Shown here: piece by piece, positions 1-10,519 of the stretch
Layout: the number at the start of each line of letters is the position of its first letter
Numbering within the stretch: the stretch's first letter is position 1
Source: Utricularia gibba
Lineage: Eukaryota; Streptophyta; Magnoliopsida; Lamiales; Lentibulariaceae
Assembly: GCA_002189035.1 (NCBI GenBank)
Contig: CM007991.1
Span: 992,001-1,056,000, forward strand
Direction: 5' to 3'
Length of the DNA: 64,000 nucleotides
Program-made: the position numbers and the translations under genes
The notes under the pieces: generated by a model
What the model saw: only the letters and a program-made list of their open reading frames with translations
Told to the model about the DNA's origin: nothing
The model's database searches: none

Positions 1-90
1 CCAGGTATCGATAATCCGTAGCAGCGTGCTGTAATTCTCATTTGGGTTTCAGAAAAATCCGAGAGAAGGATCTGACGAAGGTTTCGGGAG

Positions 91-1048
91 ATGGTTCTTA
101 GGTTCGTTCCGGATCATGTTATTCTCGGTTATGATGTTGATTCGGGCTCTCGATTCCATGGTTTCTAGGGATGTGATTTTCATTGATTCATTTTAGTCGG
201 TGTAAATGAAGTTCTTTGGTTTTGGGATTGTGAGATAGGGAATTAATGGAGTTCGTGATTCTTAGGACGGAGCTTTGCCGCTTCAGTGGCGCCAAGATAT
301 ATCCTGGAAAGAGCATAAGATTTATACGTGCAGATCTCTCAGGTGGGCTGCAATGTGACGGCTGAAATTATTGATTTTTCGTGCAAAACTCCATTTCCTT
401 TACCCGTTGGTGACTGATTTTATTCGGGGTCATGTAGGTTTTCCTGTTTGCGAACTCGAAATGCAAAAAGTATTTTCACAACAGTTTGAGACCTGCCAAC
501 CTGCCGTGGACAGCTATGTACCGAAAAAAACACAAGAAGGCAAAATCCTTGTGTTCTCGTTTTTTTTTTTTTTTTTGACTCGTGTCAGAGATAGTGAATA
601 AACTGGCTGAGTGTCATGGGGACTTTTCTAAATGACCGGTCATGAATCTGTGAACTGATACGTAGGATATTGCTGCTGAAGCGGTTAAGAAGAGGCGTAG
701 AACTACCAAAAAGCCGTGTTCCAGGTCCATTGTTGGTGCCACCTTGGAAGTTATCCAGAAGCGAAGAGCTGAGAAGCCTGAGGTCCGTGATGCTGCTCGA
801 GAAGCTGCCCCCCGGTATCTCCTGATATTCTGATCGCTGGAAGTATTTGCTCGTGAACCCCCTTACATGGTCTTGTGACTGTTTTCTGTCTCATTGAAAT
901 CAAGGAGAGGATCAAGAAAACTAAAGACGAGAAGAAACCCAAGAAGGCTGAACTGATCTCCAAGCAGAAGATCACCAAGAGCAACGTCCCTAAAGGTGCA
1001 GCCCCAAAGGGCGGGCCAAAGCTTGGAGGTGGCGGTGGTAAACATTCA
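91..1048 (+). pseudogene. RPL24: Decayed copy of ribosomal protein L24 (eL24) gene
   Basis: All five exons of a plant RPL24 gene are recognisable: 91-101 (M-V-L-R), 266-342, 438-539, 666-814 and 895-1048. Intron positions match the intact copy at 46736-47854, and even the first intron bases after exon 2 (gtgggctg) are shared, so this is a DNA-level duplicate and not a retrocopy. Four lesions are visible. One extra base near 336-341 (gatctctcag against gactctcag) shifts the frame. The third donor is GC instead of GT at 540-541. The last acceptor reads CAT instead of CAG at 892-894. The stop codon after the Gly-rich C-terminus has become TCA at 1046-1048. The codon for Leu before the last intron also reads Pro. 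I infer that it no longer makes full-length eL24; it could still be transcribed. Confidence 0.85.
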
Positions 1049-1401
1049 TTTTTTTCTGCTCTCATTTGCTCTTTCATTCCTGGTTTCTGCTCTCATTTCC
1101 CACGTAGTACTTCTTCCTCTCCTCGTGTGCTGATGATGTCGGGATTGAGCCGCATGATTCTCGTGCGCATTTAAATATATTATTTGTAAACATTTGTATT
1201 CATACAATTATAGAAATAATATTACAGAATTGTAGGGTGGGAGTTGGCCAGAAATTTTGATATTTAGTTTAAATTATTTTTAAAATAAAAAACCTGTAAT
1301 ATGTATTTGCTAAATAATTTCAAAATCTAACATTTAATAATCAATTAATTGATTTTAGAGTTCAAAAATAATATAATTAAGACAAGGTGGATGTGGTCGG
1401 T

Positions 1402-1408
1402 TATATAA
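1402..1408 (+). promoter_or_regulatory. TATA box of the cytochrome P450 gene
   Basis: TATATAA lies 39 bases before the ATG at 1447. An ATG at 1387 is in the same frame but upstream of this element, so transcripts starting 25-30 bases downstream of the TATA box would use 1447. The protein then begins directly with the membrane anchor, as usual for microsomal P450s. Confidence 0.5.
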
Positions 1409-1446
1409 CGGGTGGCCGTAGACTGCCTCCAGACACTGGAGCCCCA

Positions 1447-3204
1447 ATGGAGATTGTCACCGTCTTTCTCTTGCTCCTGGTTCCCCTGATCCTACTCCGG
1501 ATTCTCAAACCCCGAGCCGCCCCGGAAACTCCTCCGGGACCGGCGGCGCTTCCGCTCATCGGAAACCTCCACCAGATCGGTGACTACCCACATATGAAGT
1601 TCTGGGAAATGTCTAAAAAGTACGGTCCCCTTGTGTACCTCAAGATCGGCTCTAGGCCAGTGGTCGTAGCCAATTCTGCAGCGATGGCGGAAGTGATCTT
1701 GAAGCATCAGGATTTGGTTTTCTGCAGCCGTACACCTTTTCTCGCTTTCATGAAGCTTTCGTACGGCGGATTGGACTTGGCGTTCTCCCCTTATGACGAG
1801 GGCTGGAGAGAAATGAGGAAGGTCTGTATGACGCATTTGTTGAGCGCCGTCAGAGTTCGATCCTTCCGCCATATCCGCCAAGGTACCCTTCGCGCTGTGT
1901 GCTCTGTTTCTTACAGTATGAATTGGGGGGAAAACTTCACTTGGTCCAACAATTGGATTACTGAACAAAACCAATGTTATACATCCTCATTCATTCTTCA
2001 AGATTTTGTCTTTCAACAGGTGAAGTCTCCGCCATGGTGGAGAGAATTTCCGGCCACGCTACGAAATCGGAGAAGGCGAACTTGACGGAGATCATCACGT
2101 TCATGACCAGCACTGTCATTTCTAGGACAGCATTCGGGAAGAGATACGAGCAGGACAGCGGAGAGCGCCGGCAATTTAACGAAATCATACGCGAGTTTCA
2201 GACTGCAATAGCTGGGTTCCATTTCGTAGATTACTTCCCATGGCTAGCTTGGGTTGATCGGATCACGGGCAGGCTTCATAAATTGGATGAAATATTCAAC
2301 AAATGGGATGCTTTCTATCAGCAGCTGATCGACGAGCATCGCCGGGAAGATCGGCCGAGCTCGATGAACGGCGACGTCGTCGATATCATGCTGAAGTTGA
2401 AGGATGAAAATGCGACCCCTTTTGAGCTGACCATCGACCGCATCAAAGGAGTTTTGGTGGTCGGTAATCAGCTAATCGCTTTTCATCAACAAAATTTTAA
2501 AACCGAAACCAGTTTTCGGTTTCTTATGATTTTTTAGTTTAAATTTCGAATCTTGATCCCTGTTGCAGGACGTGTACTTTGCATCAACTGATACGATAGC
2601 AACTACTCTGGTATGGGCAATGACGGCCTTGCTCAAGAACCCAGCCGTCATGAAGAAGGCACAGTTGGAGCTCCGGTCTATCGGAGCGAAGCAAATGATC
2701 AGCGAAGAAGATCTGATCGCCACGGAACTACCATACTTGCGTTCCATCATACGAGAAACTCTTCGAATGTACCCAACTATACCTTTACTCGTCCCCCGGG
2801 AAACCATCTCAAGAACCACCATTAACGGGTACGAGATTCCGGCCAAGACGACGGTCCATGTTAACTCGTGGGGGATCGGTAGAGATGAAGAAATATGGGA
2901 GAATCCAAATCAGTTCTGCCCGGAGAGATTCATGGAAAACTTGAAAAAGTACAGTTTGGACTTAAACGGGAAGAACTTTGAATTCATCCCATTTGGCGGC
3001 GGCCGGAGAGGCTGCCCAGGGGCTACGATGGCCGTGGCGATGGTGGAACTCGCGTTGGCGAACCTCATCTACCATTTCGATTGGGAACTTCCTGCGGACG
3101 CAGACAGAGAAAACCTCGACTGCGACATCACCATGGGATTGTCATTTCACAAGACCAACCCCCTCATCTGCTTCCCCTCCTTGCACAACTCGGCGGCCAC
3201 CTGA
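1447..3204 (+). CDS. Cytochrome P450, CYP71-clan (CYP71/CYP83-like)
   Basis: Heme-thiolate monooxygenase, expected on the ER membrane with NADPH-P450 reductase as partner. Three exons join in frame: 1447-1882, 2020-2459 and 2569-3204, giving 503 residues, the usual family length. An N-terminal hydrophobic anchor is followed by the proline hinge (PPGP). The K-helix ExxR is present in ETLRMYP, the PERF motif in CPERFMEN, and the heme loop in PFGGGRRGCPG with its cysteine ligand. The oxygen-binding I-helix motif reads ASTDT where AGTDT is usual, so the conserved glycine is a serine. Phrases such as the SRTAFGKRY segment and the ETLRMYP-IPLLVPRE block resemble CYP71A/CYP83 proteins, but subfamily and substrate cannot be told by eye. 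The gene looks intact. Confidence 0.9.
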
Positions 3205-3695
3205 GAACCCCATGAGAACTCGACATGGGCATCCCTGGTGATCACAGCATGTTTGCTTCTCTACTCAAGGAAGAAAATGAACACCTTGTAGCTATGGCCA
3301 TTCAGACGATAATCCACAATTTCTGTACCACGTTTCATTACAATGATGTGCCCCATAAACATAGCAATAAGCACAAGGGCAATGCCTAAATGAATGCTGT
3401 CAACTAACTGATTTTGCTGATGAACCAAATTATCTGGGTGTGCCTGCACCTGCAGCATGTCATGATCTTCTCGCTCTGGATGTCTGGTTTTGACGCTCTC
3501 TCTGAGTATCAAGATCCATCTACTGAGGAGCAGCGAGGATGGTTAGCATTTCAGATGAAAATGGCCACATTAAGAGGAAATGATTCAGACAATGGCATTG
3601 AAAGGATCTACAGTGATGTTAAGAAATGATTTGATGGAGAGCATTTCGTGACGTTGCTTAACAAAACTCAAATGATATGTTCAACAACACATCTT
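3205..3695. other. Convergent 3' flanks of P450 and Pumilio genes
   Basis: About 490 bases lie between two convergent genes. I see only short chance reading frames and presume 3' untranslated sequence from both genes. Confidence 0.4.
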
Positions 3696-6600
3696 TTATC
3701 TTCCCAAACTGTCACCTCCAGACAATGGCATATGTGAGCTATGCATGAAAAAGCTGGTTGAGAATACAATAAAACTCACCTTCCTCACAGAGCCTATCGA
3801 AGCGAGTGACTATGTGCTTCCCATATGTGTACTTCTTCAAAGTTGGAAGATGGCTTCTGATCATGGTACGCAACAACTCCCCCTGCTCAGTTGAACACTT
3901 TTCAAGAATCCTCTGAACTACGTAGTTAGCAAACTTGTCCTTCATCATAATCTGAAGCATATAATGGAAAATGATGAATGGAACACACCATCAAGTAGCA
4001 AACAGCTAATTGATTTTTAAGAATTAGCATCACATTGGAGATCTAGAATCATGTACCAATAAATTATCGTTCTGAGCACCGTGGCCGATAATATTTTGTA
4101 TCAGCAGTTCACTAGTTGCAGCATCACTGTATTCTATGCACCTTTCAATGACATTTGAAGCAAATTTATGCTGGCTCAGCTGTACAATAGAACCTGCTAA
4201 TCTTTCAACAATTACTTTTCTTTCAAGTGGCTTCCCCTTCACCAATACCTGCTGTTGATTAGCAAAGGGAATATTAGAGCAACAAAGTCAAGGCAACGCT
4301 TCCTGATTGTGCCTCACATATTCTTCTAAACGGAGTAAGAAAATCTACCTGTGCCACATAATTTCCATACTGATCTTGAGCAAGTGTGTAGACTGAATCC
4401 AATATCTCATCCACAATGAACTGAGTTTCCTTATCATTGCTACAACGTTCCAGGATCCTCTATTGAACCAAATAATCATGTATGTGGTTGTTACCAACAA
4501 AAAGAATCAAAGAAATAAAGACCTTGTAGGACTTGGGACACAAGAGAGGTAAAATACCTGTATGACCCGGCAGCCATAAGGATGCATTGAAAGATCCTTA
4601 ACGTGCCCACGAAACGAAGAAATGACAAATTGTATATTTTCTGTGGGTATACACTCAATGCATTTTTGAATGACATGGTTCCCATTTTGATCATAGACAC
4701 ATCTCATAACATGACCTTCCAGTTCCCTTACAAGCTTGGTTTTCTCTTCTAAATCAATGACGTCTAAAACCTGCAGCAAATGGAAAACACAGAAGAAAAG
4801 TTCACGACTTTATCGTACAATGATATAAACTTAGTTCACACTAACAAGCATGCAATTAAATCTTAGAAAGTTGGAGAAAGAATAAAAAGTATTTGTGCAC
4901 GAAAGAGAAAGTTCTCCATGGTTCATTTTTCTGATATATTTACCTTTTGAATCACACGGCATCCGTACATCTGCAAACTCAAAGTAAGTATTTCCCCTTC
5001 CAGTTGATTCGTAAGATATTTTCTCTGATGTGGGCTTCCATATTCGAAAAGCTACAGGACAAGGTGAATGGTATTGGCAGAAGGATCGCAAACAAAATTT
5101 AACTAGAGATTAAAAAAAAGTATTCAAGATGTAACCCAAAAAAGATATGTTGCCAAACCTTTTGAATAACGTAGTTCCCAAAAACATCAGTTATCAATTT
5201 GGAAGCATGCGGAATGACCTCCTTCAGAACAGATTCTTTCTCTTCGATGCTGCAAGTTTCCAACTTCTGCTGGATAAATCTACTACCATGTTGATCAACG
5301 CTGAAATAAAAAAAAATGAGAAAAACAAGATGCAAAAAGTAATGCTTATAAATGAAAGAATAGGGTGTGCAGAAGCTTACCTGAACTCAACAATATGCCC
5401 AGCTATATCAGGCAGCTCAAATCTTTGACCTTTACTTGATTTCAACTCTTCGAGAAAACAGTATGCGTTCGAACCATCCCAGACCTGAATTTGCTCATTA
5501 GTTTTATTCCGGATACCATCAGAAAAGTGACATTGGTTAATGCCATGTCTCACTCCAGCCAAAGGTTTCACAAATCCAGTAGGATTCTGCCCTCTAGAAT
5601 CAGTATCTTTTTGGCTTCCTGAGTTATAATGACTAGGAGCATTCCTCCTCCTCTGACTTGCATTGCTATAGCTGGTGTCACCTAACTGAGAAGATTTACC
5701 AACTAACTCTGATGGTCTTCTTGCATTGAATGAATTTATCTGATTTACATCAGCACTGTCACTCGACGTTTGATGACCATAATGACAATAATAACCATAT
5801 GGATGTTGAAAAGCAGGTTGGAAATAATGCATTCTAGGATGAGCGTTCGGGTGAATGCCCACTTGCCCACTGTATTTAGGAAGATTTGCACCATTTGGAA
5901 CTCCTGAATTCAGAAACGAAGTACCACCTAAAGCAAACGGGGAAACAGCTTGGTGAGGATATCCGGAGGGTATAAAGCAGTATTGAGATGATATCCACCC
6001 ATGTGTGGTGGAGCAACATAGCCAGCAGACTGCATATATGGATAAAAGTTAGGTGAAGCCATGTACACAGCTGCATTAGCATACAGTGGAGGTGCGTATC
6101 CAGATGCATGAAGTATCGGTTGAATATTAGTCACTGGAACCCCAGAAGAAGCATTATGCAATTGGCTGGAAATACCATATGCACTTGTTATGCCTGGATG
6201 GCCATATGTACCCTGACCCTCAGATGGGTAGGTTTGTTGACGTCCAACCCCATGCTGCAGCATCTTGTTTTGGGGCGAAGATTGCTCTTCCTTGCAAGGA
6301 TAGTGGGATTCGGAATTGGACACAAAAGGCCAAGCTGCTACATCCTTAGAGCCATCAATAGATGAGATTTGACTCATATTATCAGAGCAGGGGGTATCTG
6401 TGCCAACAGAGATATTGTGAGCATGGGAATCAGCATCAAAAACGAATGCTCCTTGTCTGGATTTAAAGTTGTGGGGATTATTCTGATCATGTGAAGGAGG
6501 TACACAGCAGCAAGAATCCTCCTGCAAACGGATATTAAGACAAAGGACTTTATTTTGAATTATAACACAGGCTAGGCGAAAAGAACTTATCTTCATAAGA

Positions 6601-7034
6601 GGCAGATATTACCTTCAACACAGTAGCCTTTTCCACATTCACGGAACCACTCTTGACAGAAGACCTATCATCTTCCGACTCCTCATCATGAACAGGGAGA
6701 CTTCTCGTAGGGAACCGGTAAGAGTCACTGGTATTAGAATGCAGTTCATTCCCAAGACTTGGGGGTGCACTTTCACATACTTCATCATGATTCAAACCTG
6801 ATCCTTGGAAAGAAGGAGCATTTCTCAATGTTCTCAATGCAGCCGTGGAACCTTCCATGCTTGGGGTGCACTTTCACTCCGAGATGGCATAACCTCCTTT
6901 TCAGGACTTCGAAGAAGAAGACCAATTTCTTCAAGCAGTAATTTTCCTGATGAGGATTTATACCTGGTAGATTTCTTTGGGAGCGGCCATCTCTCTGTGC
7001 TTTCAATCATCCTGATGGGGCATTCTGTTGCCAT
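3696..7034 (-). CDS. Pumilio-family RNA-binding protein (two frameshifts)
   Basis: PUF protein; the family binds mRNA 3' UTRs and promotes translational repression or decay. The C-terminal half carries eight PUF repeats in several exons between about 3740 and 5440. The recognition residues read, repeats 1 to 8: S-R-Q (HGSRFIQQ), N-Y-Q, C-R-Q, N-H-Q, C-R-Q, N-Y-Q, S-N-E (SNVIER), N-Y-Q. This is the canonical code and predicts binding to UGUAUAUA. The N-terminus starts [12 protein letters not shown], as in plant APUM proteins, and has two SAPPS motifs; an ATG at 7091 is alternative, but a splice acceptor lies across it. The short last exon probably gives GDSLGR and stops at 3696-3698. Two one-base losses break the frame: within CCCC of the first SAPPS motif (6863-6866) and within TTT of the NTAFIP segment (5974-5976). 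Confidence 0.85.
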
Positions 7035-8240
7035 TGAAGAAGAGCTAATCCTATATAATCTTGAACGAAATGAATCAAGAAAATCCTGCATAAAGCGGCA
7101 ACATTTTCAATCCACTCAACTATTCAGCAAGTTAAGATTCACAAAAGATTTCAATCGTTTTGACATGCGTTTCATGAAGAATGGTCTAATCTATAAATCA
7201 AGCGAACACTAGCAACACAAAAAAGAATTCACATAATTTAAAGTCAAAAGACGATTGGACTTCACGTGCTTTCAGAATTTCCCATCTTTGGTTCGTGCAA
7301 GAGTCACCCTTCCCGAAACTTCATAGAAACATTATCCAATAACCCATCAACAAGAAACCCCACAAAAATCCGGTTTCTACAGATACCTTCTTCTTACAAC
7401 AATCAAAAATCAACTGAAATCGAAAATTGAAAAAAGTATCCAAGAACTCCTAATCACCATCAGAAAGTAGAAAAAAAAGAAGGGGGACGAAACCAAGTCC
7501 ACAGCTTTAACCCTGCAGTCAACTCGGAAAAGACTTCAACTTTCAAATTTCCCAAAAATTCAGACCAACAAACAATGAACTTGGCCGATTACCTTCGTCA
7601 GGGAAAAGTCCCAGGGGGATAAGAGAATGGGTTCTTGAAGAACTTTATCCCGCAATACACAGAAAGAATCATCAAGTGCCGCAAGGGAATCTCATCTCTG
7701 ATTCCCACTGCCACGTTAGCAGTATCAGAAAGAAAACCCTTGTTTCTTTCCAAGGGTGGGGATGAAATGATGAAAAAAAAAGAAAAAAGAACTTGGAGAA
7801 ACAACCATAAAGGAGTTAGTAGCGCTTGATGCTGGGGTGGCGTGTGGGGAGGAAAGCAGACGAAAACGAGGCGAGGTGGGGTTCTTTCTTTTCTCGACAA
7901 ACACAAAGAAAGCTACTAGAGGCCAAACTTCTGCGGGCCATAATTCCAGAAATTATCTCAAGATTCATCATACAATGACCACAATATCTAATCTTTGCCT
8001 GCGGTTTTTCCGCAGACTGCAACAACCTCCACCATGTCAAACCCCAATTTCTTCGACGATTTGCGGTGAACATACACACGGATGATGCTCGGTATCTACC
8101 CCAAAATACGTCAACGTCAGCATCGGGACACGTTGAAATATGTGAGACAATAATGCAAATACCCTAACCGCGCAATCCCAAATCCCAATCATATTCGACT
8201 GCAGGCGCAGTCGACGAACCGCATCTTCCACCCGCATCAC
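7035..8240 (-). other. Pumilio 5' leader and promoter region
   Basis: No convincing coding sequence is present. The acceptor-like sequence upstream of the start (tatgcag, about 7086-7092) suggests an intron in the 5' untranslated region, with a leader exon around 7.6-8.1 kb. Exact borders cannot be fixed without transcript data. Confidence 0.4.
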
Positions 8241-8319
8241 CCCAAAAGATTCAAGATTCCAGTTCCTAGATTCTCTTAACGAGAATGTTTATTTTTTTAA
8301 GAAGAGTATAAATAAATAA

Positions 8320-8404
<85 letters not shown>

Positions 8405-10370
8405 TATATTTTTCACAATAGAATTACGCATTTTTCGTATTTCTTTAATATGATAAAATGATTATAATCAATATATTCCTTAAAAAATAATTTTTAATTA
8501 ATTCTCTTAGATTTGTATTTTTCTATTTATTTGCCAGAGCGGTCATTCCCATTTCCCATGTTGGGCCTCTTCCTCAATATCATCTGGACCGCAGAGTCTC
8601 TCCAGGCCCAAATGCGTATAATAATTTTCCTTTTTAAGAAAATATAAATATATTCGCCATTTCAAATATAATCAACTTAATATTACAGAAGCATATGTCA
8701 AATTTTTATACAATTTAATTACTTAATAGTAAAAATTGTTCAAAATATATGAAAATAAATCATCTATAAAACACAGATCAATTTTTAATAAAATTACTTT
8801 TAATCGCATTTATAAAAATAATGGGATCCGATAAATTGAATTGAAACCCAAATTCAATCTCGAATTTTAAAATAAAATTATTATAACATGAGGTACATCG
8901 TGGACTTTTTTATCAGTAAAAAAAAAGGTACTCGATTAAATAACATTTTGTACGGTCGACTATTTATATATGCCTTTTTAATTTTTTTTTCAAAAATCGC
9001 ATTGTTCAACTCGTTGACCATCCCATTTTACCAAAAAAAAAATCATTTTCAAAGTTTATTAAATAGTAACTACAAGTTTATCCAAAAAGAAACTAGCAAA
9101 CAAGTCCACTTTATTAATTTGTAATAAAAAAACATCTATAATTTGATCTAAACTTGAGGTAAATTATGTCAATTTTATAAGACTTACTCAATGTTCGAAA
9201 TTAAAAAAATTTCGGATTTCGAATTTGTTCCAAATCGAAATTTCGATCAAATTTCCTAAAATTTCTTCAAAATTTCAAGCATCGCTATTAAGACATGCAT
9301 ATTTTGTTTGAATCATACCCATGTTAAATTCTTTGCAAATTTTATTTTAATTGAACTTAACAACAAAATTTAACGAAAACGACGATTCAATTGAAGCTAT
9401 CCACAACAATGTATTCTCATAATGAATACATAAATGATAACATTTTTTGTTTGTATTCCCTACTTTTTGCCTTTATTGTGCATCTCCCTACATTCTTTTT
9501 GTATTGGCTATAGCACGGCACCCTTGAATGTCCACCGTTCAAAAATATTGGGCATGTGACAGTGGATGTTGTGCAATGTCACGAAAAGATGCTTCTAGTA
9601 ACTTCATTGTTGTAGGCCTCATCCCCCAAGGCATCGAACTCTGAATATTATAGTCTAATTGAAGGGGATAAATGACAAAATATTTACGAGAACGTTGTGA
9701 TACCAAATTGTAAGGACCCGACCCGAAACCTCCCCAAAAATGGTAAAAGTCAACTATTGAGTAGAGGGGGTAATTCACAAAATTGGTCATATCGCTTTAT
9801 ATTTCATGCATTTAGGTAACAAAAATTAAACATAGGTTGCTCTCATAATTCAGACAATATCTGACATATCCTCAATTTTCTAATTCATGTTGAGTAGAGG
9901 ACATTGTTTATTCAATGAATGTTATTTTATGAACCTATTCTACGATTTGCTTATAATTTTGGGTTTAATACTTTTTTATTATATATTTCATTAAATTTAA
10001 ATAAGGCGGATCATTTTTTAAAATGGTCATTTCCCATTATATTTCATACATGAAAAATAATTTTACAGTCATTTTTATCATATAGTGATCAATTTTGTGA
10101 TTAAACGGTGGGAGCTGACACACAAAAAGGAAAGTTGTAAAGCGTTGGGGTATATGGAATCCGACGAGCTGCGATCGGCCCCCCTCCCCGTTCGTGCATT
10201 TCACATGCACACTCCGACGTGGAATGCACACACCCACATATGTTTATTTACGCAAAAAAAAAAAATTAAACATCCGGTTGGAGTAAGGAAAATGGCACCG
10301 GAAATGCTTTTTTTTTTTATGTGCACGAATTAAATAAATGGTAAAGCCGTCATCTTCCTCGTCCCCAGTC
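8241..10370. other. AT-rich intergenic spacer
   Basis: Two kilobases of low-complexity AT-rich DNA. It contains the TA microsatellite annotated separately and short reading frames that resemble no protein I know. A weak resemblance to an LTR primer-binding site at 9698-9705 was not convincing. Confidence 0.6.
8326..8401. repeat. (TA)n microsatellite, about 38 units
   Basis: An uninterrupted alternating TA run of about 76 bases in intergenic DNA. Such runs are highly mutable and can extrude cruciforms. Its exact length may not be reliable in an assembly. Confidence 0.95.
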
Positions 10371-10377
10371 TATAAAT
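10371..10377 (+). promoter_or_regulatory. TATA box of the P1B-ATPase gene
   Basis: TATAAAT lies about 150 bases upstream of the ATG at 10520. This leaves room for a leader of roughly 120 bases. No other TATA-like element sits at a suitable distance. Confidence 0.5.
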
Positions 10378-10519
10378 GTGGCCTCTCAGGAGGAATCTAA
10401 TTTACTCCTCCGACATTTCTCTGAATCGTTTAGGTGTTTTTCTTCAGCTTTGATGCCCAGCCAGCCTCGGACTCTCGGGAGCAGGGTTCTGCGTTTGATT
10501 TCTGTCGGGGCGATCGGAG

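Noticed and set aside
751-1077. Minus-strand 108-residue frame opposite the RPL24 copy
   Set aside because: It is the antisense shadow of the Lys-rich RPL24 exons. The same shadow appears opposite the intact copy near 46743-46979.
3414-3629. Plus-strand 71-residue frame after the P450 gene
   Set aside because: No recognisable motif, no splice context, and it overlaps the likely 3' untranslated sequence of the Pumilio gene.
9539-9790. Minus-strand 83-residue frame and a TGGTATCA word (9698-9705, minus) resembling an LTR retrotransposon primer-binding site
   Set aside because: Only eight bases match the initiator-tRNA complement, no paired LTRs or polypurine tract were found, and the frame resembles no protein I know.
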